From Aquaspirillum sp. LM1 (GTDB lineage Bacteria > Pseudomonadota > Gammaproteobacteria > Burkholderiales > Aquaspirillaceae): 64,000 nt of DNA. The first letter of the stretch is position 1, and every line of letters begins with the position of its first letter. This document shows, one piece after another, positions 53,313 to 64,000 of the stretch. Under the pieces are notes generated by a model. That model made no database searches. It saw only the letters and a program-made list of their open reading frames with translations, and was not told the DNA's origin. Both the position numbers and the translations under genes were made by a program. The stretch spans positions 2,076,001 through 2,140,000 of the forward strand of contig NZ_CP019509.1 of NCBI RefSeq assembly GCF_002002905.1, in the 5' to 3' direction.

Positions 53313-53993
53313 ATGCGCACATTCCGTATTGCCCCGAGTATTTTGTCCGCCAATTTTGCCTGCCTGGGCCAGGAAGTCACCGATGTGCTGGCCGCTGGGG
53401 CCGATATTGTGCACTTTGACGTGATGGACAACCACTATGTGCCCAACCTGACCATTGGCCCGCTGGTGTGCGAAGCCATTCGTCCGCTGACCACCGCACC
53501 GATTGATGTGCACCTGATGGTCAAGCCGGTGGACGCGCTGGTGCCAATGTTCGCCAAGGCCGGAGCCAACCTGATTACCTTTCACCCGGAAGGCTCCGAG
53601 CATGTGGACCGCACCCTGGCGCTGATTCGCGACTGTGGCTGCAAGGCCGGCCTGGTGTTTAACCCGGCCACGTCGCTGACCTGGCTGGACCATGTGATGG
53701 ACAAGCTGGACATGATCCTGATCATGTCGGTGAATCCGGGCTTTGGCGGCCAGTCGTTCATTCCGCAGGCACTGAACAAGCTGCGCGATGCCCGTCAGCG
53801 CATTGACGCACACCACGCCCGCACCGGGCAGGAAATCTGGCTGGAAGTGGATGGCGGGGTGAAGGTAGACAATATTGCCGAAATTGCCGCTGCCGGTGCC
53901 GACACCTTTGTGGCGGGCTCGGCCATTTATGGCACCGACGACTACGCCGCCACCATTGCCCGCATGCGTGCCGAACTGGCCAAGGTGGGCTGA
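53313..53993 (+). CDS. rpe: Ribulose-phosphate 3-epimerase
   Basis: TIM-barrel epimerase of the pentose phosphate and Calvin pathways, 226 aa. Motifs are [47 protein letters not shown], and [18 protein letters not shown], and the phosphate site [14 protein letters not shown]. It is a single gene between apaG and ydcF. No gph follows. Confidence 0.96.
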   Translation: MRTFRIAPSILSANFACLGQEVTDVLAAGADIVHFDVMDNHYVPNLTIGPLVCEAIRPLTTAPIDVHLMVKPVDALVPMFAKAGANLITFHPEGSEHVDRTLALIRDCGCKAGLVFNPATSLTWLDHVMDKLDMILIMSVNPGFGGQSFIPQALNKLRDARQRIDAHHARTGQEIWLEVDGGVKVDNIAEIAAAGADTFVAGSAIYGTDDYAATIARMRAELAKVG

Positions 53994-54023
53994 CCTATTC
54001 ACTGGGCCACACCGGCCCAGTGC

Positions 54024-54791
54024 TCAATACCAGTGAAACAGCTGGTAAGCCAGGTTGCCCACGGCTTCACGGCATACCTGGCTGCTTGACCACAATGCCT
54101 GAGCGCTGGGCAGCAGGCTCTGCGGCAGCAAAAATGGCGGCGCACTCTGCCCGGTTGGGGCGGGGATGACCTCAAGGCCGTACTGGTTGAAGCTGCGCAG
54201 CGCACGCGGCATGTGCCAGCTGTGGGTCACCAGAGCAATCCGGCGCATGCCGGCAGCTTGCAAAATCTCGGCGCTAAAGCGGGCGTTTTCGGCGGTATTG
54301 TGCGAGCGCGGTTCTTCCCAGCGCACCGGCACGGCAAAATCCCGCTGCAGCGACTGGCGCATCAGCACGGCTTCCGACACGCCGCCTTCCGGGCTGCCGC
54401 CGCTGACCAGCACCGGCTTGCCCGACTGGCGGGCCAGCACGGCGGCGTGGCGCAGACGCACCAGCTGGCTGTCGCTGACGGTGTCTTCGCCGCCCTCGTC
54501 AGCTGCAGCAAAACGCCGCCCGCCACCCAGCACCACAATGGCGTCCACCTGCTGCAACTGGGCGGCACTGATTGGCTGCCCCAGTTCCTGCACCTGCTGC
54601 AACTGATACGCCAGCCATGGCGTGGCCAGTGCATACAGCACGCCCAGCGTGCCCAGCACCAGCCCCCAGGCCAGTTGGGGTCGGCGTTGACGCAGCAGCC
54701 AGGCCAGCCCAAGCAACAGCAGACTGAAGCCCAGCGGAGACGTCAACGCCCCGACCAGCGGCGCTAACCACAGATTGGGGCGTTCGATCAC
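54024..54791 (-). CDS. YdcF/ElyC-like DUF218 membrane protein
   Basis: A 255-aa protein with two N-terminal spans (PLGFSLLLLGLAWLLR; GLVLGTLGVLYALATPWLAY) and a DUF218 domain: VDAIVVLGGGRRFAA, KPVLVSGGSPEGGVSEA, and EPRSHNTAENARFS with ALVTHSWHMPRAL. Relatives such as ElyC affect peptidoglycan and undecaprenyl-phosphate metabolism. It starts with GTG at 54791, with AAGGA 8 nt upstream, and follows livF by 11 nt, so it may be read from the liv operon. Confidence 0.87.
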   Translation of the reverse strand: MIERPNLWLAPLVGALTSPLGFSLLLLGLAWLLRQRRPQLAWGLVLGTLGVLYALATPWLAYQLQQVQELGQPISAAQLQQVDAIVVLGGGRRFAAADEGGEDTVSDSQLVRLRHAAVLARQSGKPVLVSGGSPEGGVSEAVLMRQSLQRDFAVPVRWEEPRSHNTAENARFSAEILQAAGMRRIALVTHSWHMPRALRSFNQYGLEVIPAPTGQSAPPFLLPQSLLPSAQALWSSSQVCREAVGNLAYQLFHWY

Positions 54792-54802
54792 GACACGGGT
54801 CC

Positions 54803-55513
54803 TTATTCGCCGAGGTAGGCTTTTTGCACCGCGTCGCTGTCCAGCAGCTCACGGGCCGGGCCGGACATGGTGATGCGTCCGGATTCCATCACATAACCCC
54901 GATCAGAAATTTCCAGCGCCAGCTTGGCGTTCTGTTCCACCAGCAAGATGGTGACGCCCTGCTTGGAGATCATCTGCACAATTTCAAAAATCTTTTGCAC
55001 GATAATCGGTGCCAGACCCATCGACGGCTCATCCAGCAACAGCAGCTTGGGTTTGGACAGCATCGCCCGGCCCATGGCCACCATTTGCTGCTCGCCGCCG
55101 GACAAGGTGCCGGCCAGCTGGACCATGCGTTCCTTCAACCGGGGAAACAGCTCATAAACGTAGTCGATTTCATTGCGAATGGCGCTTTCGTCGTTACGGT
55201 AGTAGGCCCCCATGCGCAGGTTTTCTTCGACAGTCAGCCGGCCAAACACGCCCCGGCCTTCCGGCACCATCACCAGACCATTGCGGACAAAGTCGTACAC
55301 CGGAATTTTGCCAGTGGCCTTGCCGTCATAGACAATGCTGCCTTCTGCCGGCTTGACCATGCCCACCAGCGTACGCAGGGTGGTGGTCTTGCCAGCGCCG
55401 TTGGCGCCAATCAGGGTCACCAGTTCGCCCTGGTCGATGTGCAGGTCAATGCCCTTGACGGCCTGAATGCCACCGTAGGACACCTTGAGGTTTTTGACTT
55501 CTAACAGGCTCAT
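54803..55513 (-). CDS. livF: Branched-chain amino acid ABC transporter, ATP-binding protein LivF
   Basis: ATPase, 236 aa. Walker A is GANGAGKTT, signature LSGGEQQMVAMGRAML, Walker B LLLLDEPSMGLAP. The order after livG and the 4-nt overlap with it (55510-55513) are standard. The substrate may be branched-chain amino acids, amides or urea in this family. Confidence 0.93.
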   Translation of the reverse strand: MSLLEVKNLKVSYGGIQAVKGIDLHIDQGELVTLIGANGAGKTTTLRTLVGMVKPAEGSIVYDGKATGKIPVYDFVRNGLVMVPEGRGVFGRLTVEENLRMGAYYRNDESAIRNEIDYVYELFPRLKERMVQLAGTLSGGEQQMVAMGRAMLSKPKLLLLDEPSMGLAPIIVQKIFEIVQMISKQGVTILLVEQNAKLALEISDRGYVMESGRITMSGPARELLDSDAVQKAYLGE

Positions 55514-56280
55514 GCGTGTGCCGCTCCCAGGTAGGCCTCGATGACTCGGGGGTTGCTCTTGACTTCTTGCGGGACGCCCTCGGCGATTTTCTTGCCGTAA
55601 TCCAGCACGGCAATCCGGTCACACAGGGTCATCATCAGCTTGACGTCATGTTCGATCAGCAGCAGGGTCACGCCGCTGCTGCGGATTTTTTCCATCAGGG
55701 CCTGCAGGTCTTCGGTTTCGCGCGGGTTCATACCGGCTGCCGGTTCGTCCAGCGCCAGCAGCATTGGATCGGTTGCCAGCGCGCGGGCAATTTCCAGACG
55801 GCGCTGATGGCCATAGGACAGATTGCGCGCCCGCTCGTTGGCCACGTTGGCGATGCCCACGTAGTTGAGCAGTTCACGGGCACGCTGGCGGATGGCCTGT
55901 TCTTCGGCCATGGTGGCGCGGTCACGCAGGATGGCGCCCAGCGCGCCAGCCTTGGTACGCACATGGCGGCCCACCATCACGTTTTCCAGCGCGGTCATCT
56001 CGCCAAACAGGCGGATGTTCTGGAAGGTGCGGGCAATCCCGGCCTTCACCACAATGTGCGGCTTCTGGCGGAACAAGTCCTGGCCATTGAAGGTGAACTT
56101 GCCTTCATCCGGCTGGTACAGCCCGGTCAGCACGTTGAACAGCGTGGTCTTGCCGGCACCATTGGGGCCGATCAGACCGTAGATTTCACCTTTGTTGATG
56201 GTGAGCGCCACATCGTTGAGGGCATGCAAACCGCCAAAGCGCTTGTGAATCCCTTCAATTTTCAGCAATACATCGGCCAT
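55510..56280 (-). CDS. livG: Branched-chain amino acid ABC transporter, ATP-binding protein LivG
   Basis: ATPase, 256 aa. Walker A GPNGAGKTT, signature LSYGHQRRLEIARALA (the LSYG form typical of LivG), Walker B LLALDEPAAGMNP, with RTFQNIRLFGEMTALENVMV in between. It is four bases from livM and overlaps livF. Confidence 0.94.
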   Translation of the reverse strand: MADVLLKIEGIHKRFGGLHALNDVALTINKGEIYGLIGPNGAGKTTLFNVLTGLYQPDEGKFTFNGQDLFRQKPHIVVKAGIARTFQNIRLFGEMTALENVMVGRHVRTKAGALGAILRDRATMAEEQAIRQRARELLNYVGIANVANERARNLSYGHQRRLEIARALATDPMLLALDEPAAGMNPRETEDLQALMEKIRSSGVTLLLIEHDVKLMMTLCDRIAVLDYGKKIAEGVPQEVKSNPRVIEAYLGAAHA

Positions 56281-56284
56281 GTTC

Positions 56285-57394
56285 TTACCCCTTCAGTCCG
56301 TCGGCAGCCTGGGAATCGACAGCAGGAATGTCGTCATCCAGTGCATCGTGGAATTCCGCCTTGCGACGCTTGGACGGCCACAGGCCTTCCGGACGCACCA
56401 GCATGACCACAATCAGGGCCAGGCCGAACATCAGCATGCGGGCATTTTCCGGATCAATAATCATCCGGCCAAAGGCGGCCATTTGCAGCGGACCAATCAC
56501 ATCGCGCAGGATTTCCGGGGTGATGGTCAGCAGCACCGCACCCAGGATCACCCCAGGAATATTGCCCATGCCGCCCAGCACCACCATCGCCAGCACCATG
56601 ATCGATTCCATCAGGCCAAACGATTCTGGCGAGACAAAGCCCTGGAAGCTGGCAAACAGACCGCCAGCCACGCCACCAAAAGTGGCACCCATGGCAAAGG
56701 CCAGCAGCTTGATATTGCGGATGTTCAGGCCCATGGCGTTGGCAGCCACGTCGTCTTCACGCAGCGCCACCCAGGCGCGACCAATGCGCGAGTGCTGCAG
56801 GCGGTAGCAGATCAGCACGGTCAGCAAGGCCAGGAACAGGAAGAAGTAGTAATAGATGTACACACTGTTGTAGGTGTGGCCAAACAGCTCCACCGACTTG
56901 CCAAACGAGAACCCGGCAACTTCAATCGGCTTGATCATGTTGATCCCTTGCGGGCCGTTGGTGATGTTCACCGGCGCGTTCAGGTTGTTCATGAAAATCC
57001 GGATGATTTCGCCAAAACCCAGGGTGACGATGGCCAGATAGTCGCCGCGCAGGCGCAGCACGGGCGTGCCCAGCATGATGCCAAAGAACGCAGCCAGAAT
57101 GGCACCCAGCGGCAGGATGAACCACCACGGCATGAACACGCTCAGATGCGGCGAGTTCAGCAGGGCAAAGGTGTACGCGCCAACCGCATAAAAGGCGATG
57201 TAACCCAGGTCAAGCAGGCCGGCAAAGCCAACCACGATGTTCAGACCCAATGCCAGCATGATGTAGAGCAAGGCAAAGTCCAGTGTCCGAACCCAGGAGT
57301 TTCCCAGGGTGCCGCCCACGATAAAGGGCAGCACGGCCAGCACGATGCCCGATAGGGCAAAGGCGATCATCCGTTTAGATTGATTGTGTGGCAT
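56285..57394 (-). CDS. livM: Branched-chain amino acid ABC transporter, permease LivM
   Basis: Inner-membrane permease, 369 aa, about ten spans. Typical segments are MLALGLNIVVGFAGLLDLGY, LRLRGDYLAIVTLGFGEIIR and LRHSRIGRAW-like sequence (QHSRIGRAWVALREDDVAAN). The C-terminus (after SKRRKAEFHDALDDDIPAVD) is hydrophilic and acidic. It lies between livH and livG. Confidence 0.94.
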   Translation of the reverse strand: MPHNQSKRMIAFALSGIVLAVLPFIVGGTLGNSWVRTLDFALLYIMLALGLNIVVGFAGLLDLGYIAFYAVGAYTFALLNSPHLSVFMPWWFILPLGAILAAFFGIMLGTPVLRLRGDYLAIVTLGFGEIIRIFMNNLNAPVNITNGPQGINMIKPIEVAGFSFGKSVELFGHTYNSVYIYYYFFLFLALLTVLICYRLQHSRIGRAWVALREDDVAANAMGLNIRNIKLLAFAMGATFGGVAGGLFASFQGFVSPESFGLMESIMVLAMVVLGGMGNIPGVILGAVLLTITPEILRDVIGPLQMAAFGRMIIDPENARMLMFGLALIVVMLVRPEGLWPSKRRKAEFHDALDDDIPAVDSQAADGLKG

Positions 57395-57412
57395 GTTTTT
57401 CAGTCTCCCCGA

Positions 57413-58342
57413 TCAGGCGCGTTCGGCCAGACGTTCGCCCAGCAGGCCGGACGGACGGAACACCAGCACCAGAATCAGCACGGCGAAGGCAAAAATGTCT
57501 TGGTAGTGGCTACCCAGGAAGCCACCGGTCAGGTCGCCGATGTAACCAGCCCCCAGCGATTCGATAATCCCCAGCAAAATCCCACCCACCACGGCACCGC
57601 CCAGGTTGCCAATCCCGCCCAGCACAGCGGCGGTGAAGGCTTTCAGGCCAATCAGGAAACCCATGTGCGAGTGAGCCTGATCGTAATTGGCAGCCACCAT
57701 TACCCCGGCCACCGCGCCCAGACCGGCACCCAGCACGAAGGTGGCAGAGATGATGCTGTTCACATTCACCCCCATCAGCCCGGCCACTGCCGGATTCTGG
57801 CTGGTGGCACGCATGGCGCGGCCCAGCTTGGTTTTTTCCACCATGAACAGCAGGCCGGCCATAATCACCACCGCCGAGATGACGATGAAAATCTGCAGGT
57901 CGGTGATGCTGGCCCCCATGATGTCGATCGGGTCATGCGGCAACAGCGGCGGGAAGGGGATGTAGTTACGCCCCCAGATCAGGATGGCCACGTTCTGCAG
58001 CACGATGGACAGGCCAATCGCGGTAATCAGCGGGGCCAGACGCGGCGCATTGCGCAGCGGACGGTAGGCAATGCGCTCAATGGCAAAACCCATCAACATG
58101 CACACTGGCACCGCCAGCATCAGCGCCAGCAGCACGATCACCGGCCCCGGCAGGGATAAACCCATGCCGGTCAGCGCGCCAATGATGGTGATGGTGATCA
58201 TGGCACCAAACATCACCACTTCACCGTGAGCAAAGTTGATCAGACCCATGATGCCGTACACCATGGTATACCCGAGCGCAATGAGCGCATAAATACTGCC
58301 GAGCACCAGCCCGTTCAGGATTTGTTGAAGAAAAATATCCAC
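57413..58342 (-). CDS. livH: Branched-chain amino acid ABC transporter, permease LivH
   Basis: Inner-membrane permease, 309 aa. It begins MDIFLQQILNGLVLGSIYAL, continues GYTMVYGIMGLINFAHGEVV, and has the coupling segment LGRAMRATSQNPAVAGLMGV. The start is GTG 58342 with AAGGAG upstream. It is first in livHMGF; a periplasmic binding protein gene, which usually leads or ends this operon, is missing here. Confidence 0.94.
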   Translation of the reverse strand: MDIFLQQILNGLVLGSIYALIALGYTMVYGIMGLINFAHGEVVMFGAMITITIIGALTGMGLSLPGPVIVLLALMLAVPVCMLMGFAIERIAYRPLRNAPRLAPLITAIGLSIVLQNVAILIWGRNYIPFPPLLPHDPIDIMGASITDLQIFIVISAVVIMAGLLFMVEKTKLGRAMRATSQNPAVAGLMGVNVNSIISATFVLGAGLGAVAGVMVAANYDQAHSHMGFLIGLKAFTAAVLGGIGNLGGAVVGGILLGIIESLGAGYIGDLTGGFLGSHYQDIFAFAVLILVLVFRPSGLLGERLAERA

Positions 58343-58935
58343 TGTGGGAAATCTCCTTGAGAGCCGCCTTAGTCGGTCTGTTGAACCGACGGCACGTTGG
58401 TTTTATTTAGCACAAGCCAGCATGTTTTTGACGCTGCCAGCACGTGAGCGGTCGGATTATGTCTAGCTGGTTACAGCCTGTCAATCATAATTACTACGGC
58501 GTTGCTCACCTTGACCCGGCGGATAACCGGAAAAAAGAGTGATTCTGTAATTCAATGATTTTACAGCAGAAAACATAACTATACGTATAAATACGGTAAT
58601 CGTCATGTTGCAATGCAAACCCAAAATGAAAGCGCGCCACCGCCTTGAGCCTACATGACAAGTTGCTTGACCAATCTGTCTACGCTCAGGCATGGCACTA
58701 AAATTGTGCACTGCGGTACGCGTAAAAAACCGGCAAAACCAAACCTGCACTTGCACATCGAATCAGAACGAACACATATAAGCAAAAAAAGCGCCAACCA
58801 TGTTCGATTTGAAACAATTTTTTATCTTACATCCTACCAGGCAAGCACGCATTCTTAACTGTACCGGGCAGTAGAGCAGCATCATGATGCCATGAAGATG
58901 CTATTCCAGAGATTTCTCTTTTATTGGGGCTATTT
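58343..58935. other. AT-rich intergenic region upstream of livH
   Basis: 593 nt between livH and the aruG 3' end. No supported gene is found; short frames on both strands lack family features. The segment 58480-58870 is clearly more AT-rich than its surroundings, as expected for a promoter of the liv operon. No shared repeat is seen. Confidence 0.4.
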
Positions 58936-59985
58936 TCAGGGCAAAACCTGACTGAGGTCTTGTGGCGGGTGCAAAGGCACTGCCCGCACCACGTCACCAC
59001 TGCGCACGCCCAACAACTGGGCGGTGGCTTCATCGAGCGACAAACTGCCCTGCGGGGCATCCAGTGTCTGCAGCACCATGCGAAAATCGTTCAATCCTGT
59101 GGTGGCAATCAGCCACGGCTCACCAGCCACAGCATCAACTGCGGCCTGTTCGCTTACCGTCCACAAACGACTTTGCCGCACTGCACGAATTTCGTGCAGG
59201 TATGCTTCAATCGTGGGCCCGGCATCAAAAATATCGACATAGCCTTCGTAGCGGAAACCTTCTTCCTGCAGCATAGCCAAGGCTGGGCGGGTTTTTTCAT
59301 GAACTTCACCCACCACGGCACGGGCGTGTGCCGGCAACAGGTCGAGATACACCGGATATTTTGGCATCAGTTCGGCCACCACCGACTTGTGTCCAACCCC
59401 GGTCAGATGATCGGCCTGAGCAAAATCAACGGTAAAAAAGTGCCGACCCAGTGCTTCCCAGAACGGAGAGCACCCCTGCTCATCCGACACCCCACGCATT
59501 TCAGCAATCACCTTGCTGGCAAATCGCTCCGGATGCTGGGCCATGAACAGAAAACGGCACTTGGACAGCAGCCCGCCATTGTGCTCGCGCCGCCAGTCCG
59601 GATGCAGGAACAACGCGCATACTTCCGAACTGCCGGTGTGGTCATTGGATAAAAACAGGGTTTCGGCGCTGGAGTAGATATTGAGCGCCGGCGAGGCGTG
59701 GATCACCTTGCCCACCCGGTAGTTGTACCAGGGCGAGCGCAGGCCAAGGGCCGATTCAATGCTGCAGGTGCCGACCAGGGTGCCGGTTTCACTGCATTCA
59801 AGCACAAACAGATAGCCCTGATCCGCCCGATCCAGCTCATTGCGCAACGAGCGCTGGCTGCGTTCAATCCGCTCGGCCAGTTGAACCGGGTCAGCCTGCA
59901 GCGACGTCACCCCTACATCCGCCAGCCGGGCCAGGGCCACCAGGGCGTCCAGATCGTCCGGACGGGCCATACGAATCAGCATCAT
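58936..59985 (-). CDS. aruG: Arginine N-succinyltransferase, beta subunit (AruG/AstA)
   Basis: Succinyl-CoA-dependent arginine (and ornithine) N-succinyltransferase subunit, 349 aa, first step of the AST arginine catabolic pathway. The AstA signature is clear: FLHPDWRREHNGGLLSKCRF, SPFWEALGRHFFTVDFAQAD, and VAELMPKYPVYLDLLP. A second, homologous subunit lies directly upstream with a 4-nt overlap, the two-gene heteromer of pseudomonads and relatives. The remaining ast genes are not in the window. Confidence 0.94.
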   Translation of the reverse strand: MMLIRMARPDDLDALVALARLADVGVTSLQADPVQLAERIERSQRSLRNELDRADQGYLFVLECSETGTLVGTCSIESALGLRSPWYNYRVGKVIHASPALNIYSSAETLFLSNDHTGSSEVCALFLHPDWRREHNGGLLSKCRFLFMAQHPERFASKVIAEMRGVSDEQGCSPFWEALGRHFFTVDFAQADHLTGVGHKSVVAELMPKYPVYLDLLPAHARAVVGEVHEKTRPALAMLQEEGFRYEGYVDIFDAGPTIEAYLHEIRAVRQSRLWTVSEQAAVDAVAGEPWLIATTGLNDFRMVLQTLDAPQGSLSLDEATAQLLGVRSGDVVRAVPLHPPQDLSQVLP

Positions 59986-61019
59986 GCGAAACCTCCCCCT
60001 GCACAGCCCTCAAAACGCACCAGACGTACCTGATCACCCGCTTCGCAAGCCAAGGCATGGGCAGTCTCCAGCGTCACCCAGGCTTCATCGCCATGCAGCA
60101 GCACATCGGCCAGGCCTGCGCGGAACTGACGGGTTTGCAGGTTACTCAGCAAAAATGGCTCGGTGCCTGCCGGACGATTGTCGGTGATACACAAACGGGC
60201 CAGCTTGCTATGCACAATCGAGCGCACCCAGTGGGTTTTGGCCGTCAGGGTGGGTGCGCCATCGATGGCGTCGATATAGTCGTCGGCTTCAAAACCTTCG
60301 TCGGTAAGAATGGCAAACGGCACTTCGGCGTCAGGATGAATCTGGCCCATGGCCTGCTGGGCAGCATCCGGCAACAATGGCACATAAATCGGATAGGTGG
60401 GCATCAGTTCGGCGATGAAGGTTTTGTTGCCCAAGGCAATGCGCCGATCAACTTCTTCTACTTCCATCTTGAAAAACGGTTTGCCAATCGCTTCCCAGAA
60501 CGGATAACGCCCTTCACTGTCGGTATACCCCTGCATTTCATCGAATAGCCGCTCGGAAAAACGCTGCGGGTGCGAAGCGATGAACAGCAGGCGCGCGCGC
60601 GACAGTACATCGGCCGCTGCGCTACCCAGGTGTTCCGGTGCCAGATAGAAGCCACACAGCTGGGTCACGCCGGTCAGATCATTGCACAGGGTCAGCGCGT
60701 GGATCTTGTTGTTCACCCCCAATGCAGCCGAAGCGTGAATCAGGGTTTCATTGCGGTAGCTGTAAAATGGCTGGGTAAACCCGGCAGAGGCAATCAGCCC
60801 TGCAGTACCCACCACCTGGCCATCCACTTCCAGCATGAAGGTGTAGCTTTCTTCGGTCTGGCAGGCAATATCGCTTTCCAGCGCGGCCAGCGATTGCTGA
60901 ATGCGGTCAAACAGGTATTCTCGTTGCGGCGTCAGCCCGGTCACTCCGGCAGCACTGGCAGCGGCCATCTGCTCCAGCACCGGTAAATCTGTCGTTCGCA
61001 CTGGTCGAACAATCATCAT
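59982..61019 (-). CDS. aruF: Arginine/ornithine N-succinyltransferase, alpha subunit (AruF)
   Basis: Paralogue of the next gene, 345 aa. Motifs are MIVRPVRTTDLPVLEQMA, LCGFYLAPEHLGSAAADVLS, YPFWEAIGKPFFKMEVEEVD and IAELMPTYPIYVPLLPD. GGGGAG precedes ATG 61019; the frame upstream to 61121 lies in the promoter region. It overlaps aruG by 4 nt. An FNR-type site is about 110 nt upstream. Confidence 0.93.
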   Translation of the reverse strand: MMIVRPVRTTDLPVLEQMAAASAAGVTGLTPQREYLFDRIQQSLAALESDIACQTEESYTFMLEVDGQVVGTAGLIASAGFTQPFYSYRNETLIHASAALGVNNKIHALTLCNDLTGVTQLCGFYLAPEHLGSAAADVLSRARLLFIASHPQRFSERLFDEMQGYTDSEGRYPFWEAIGKPFFKMEVEEVDRRIALGNKTFIAELMPTYPIYVPLLPDAAQQAMGQIHPDAEVPFAILTDEGFEADDYIDAIDGAPTLTAKTHWVRSIVHSKLARLCITDNRPAGTEPFLLSNLQTRQFRAGLADVLLHGDEAWVTLETAHALACEAGDQVRLVRFEGCAGGGFA

Positions 61020-61127
61020 GCGACACACTCCCCTTGCTTGTCCGCGCGACAAGCGCAACAAAACTTCACCCAAAATGGTGCGGCAACCAGCCATTCTGGC
61101 ATCCGGACACACACTGGCCAATGTGAC

Positions 61128-61141
61128 TTGATTGTAATCAA
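61128..61141 (-). promoter_or_regulatory. FNR/ANR-type box upstream of aruFG
   Basis: TTGAT-TGTA-ATCAA is an exact match to the FNR/ANR consensus TTGAT-N4-ATCAA. It lies about 110 nt from the aruF start, in a region that must hold the promoter. Regulation by oxygen is inferred from the match only. Confidence 0.5.
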
Positions 61142-61301
61142 ATCCAGCTGACAGGGGTTTCGGGTTTGCGACACGGCTGTACAGATTGCGATGGCATGAT
61201 TTTCACCTCACAATCCGGTAAATCAGGGGGATTTCACCAAAAACCGCACCACAGAAAAAGAATTCAGCAATACGGCTCAAAACGGGAGCCCAACAAAGAC
61301 A

Positions 61302-61333
61302 AAACCCCCTGTACCGTTTGGTACAGGGGGTTT
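61302..61333 (-). terminator. rRNA operon terminator
   Basis: AAACCCCCTGTACC (61302-61315) pairs perfectly with GGTACAGGGGGTTT (61320-61333) around GTTT, with T-rich sequence after it on the minus strand. It is just downstream of the 5S gene. Confidence 0.9.
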
Positions 61334-61341
61334 GAATGGGA

Positions 61342-61458
61342 GCCTGGCGTTGACCTACTTTCACACGGGTAATCCGCACTATCATTGGCGCGAAGCGGTT
61401 TCACTGTCCTGTTCGGGATGGGAAGGAGTGGGACCCACTTGCTATGGACACCAGGCAT
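61342..61458 (-). rRNA. rrf: 5S ribosomal RNA
   Basis: About 117 nt. On the minus strand it begins TGCCTGGTGTCCATAGCAAG and contains CCCATCCCGAACAGGACAGT and CCGTGTGAAAGTAGGTC; the ends GCCTGG and CCAGGC pair. It is the last gene of the rRNA operon. Confidence 0.95.
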
Positions 61459-61566
61459 AAGCTGTCGTGCGCTGCATTGCTGCAACACACCAAAACGGGA
61501 AGAGTAACTTCAGTCATCAACTGGATCAGATCACATCTAAAACACCTGAAGCATCGCGGCTTATAG

Positions 61567-64000
<2,434 letters not shown>

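Overview
The window looks like a chromosomal segment of a GC-rich betaproteobacterium, most likely of the Neisseriales (Chromobacteriaceae-like). This is inferred from gene content (ubiC-ubiA, accA-tilS, fbpABC, malate synthase G, two-subunit arginine succinyltransferase), from intergenic repeats carrying a dRS3-like core (ATTCCC-N8-GGGAAT), and from the rRNA sequence. No phage or plasmid backbone is visible. Most of the 64 kb is ordinary housekeeping DNA with short spacers and many 1 to 17 nt gene overlaps.

Layout. 283-3079: three-gene TrpXYZ-like ABC importer. 3192-6874: LysR regulator, flavodoxin-fold reductase, a DUF2249 gene split by an IS605-type element, CapA-like protein and a small exported protein. 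7085-15656: CHMI-like isomerase, dsbB, DNA glycosylase, pmbA, darP, mogA, a YheT-like hydrolase, trpC, an OmpA-family lipoprotein, pgpA and thiL. 16307-20368: a large SNF2 helicase, bordered by a second IS605-type relic. 20454-24384: fbpCBA ferric iron importer with a probable Fur box. 24595-25411: a short fragment and a DUF4136 lipoprotein. 25705-29253: 2-oxoacid dehydrogenase E1alpha, E1beta and E2 without E3. 29417-31507: MocR-type regulator and a DUF2917 protein.

31670-36212 holds the most unusual genes: an exported WD40-caspase protein followed 10 nt later by a protein with an N-terminal TIR domain, one membrane span and a C-terminal TPR-like region. The predicted topology puts the protease and the TPR region in the periplasm and the TIR domain in the cytoplasm. 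It could be an envelope-spanning defence or cell-death module, but that function is inference.

36305-48525: malate synthase G, an Rpn-family nuclease with a duplicated C-terminal piece and a heptanucleotide repeat, sixA, lrgAB, arfB, ubiC-ubiA, a DUF4936 gene, nudC, a hypothetical gene, tilS and accA. 48801-49291: five tRNA genes (Val-CAC, Asp, Asp, Val-TAC, Asp) with promoter and terminator. 49395-58342: pepD, an Atm1-type ABC exporter, apaG, rpe, a YdcF-like protein and livFGMH without a binding protein. 58936-61019: aruF-aruG with an exact FNR-type box upstream. 61302-64000: the end of an rRNA operon on the minus strand (terminator, 5S, and a 23S that runs off the window).

Mobile and repeat content is modest but informative: two internally deleted TnpB elements with different deletions, one of which can be removed on paper to restore a DUF2249 frame exactly; a family of about 110-bp MITE-like repeats (three copies and a degenerate fourth); a 7-bp microsatellite inside the rpn duplication; and a widespread-looking intergenic hairpin repeat in the dehydrogenase operon.
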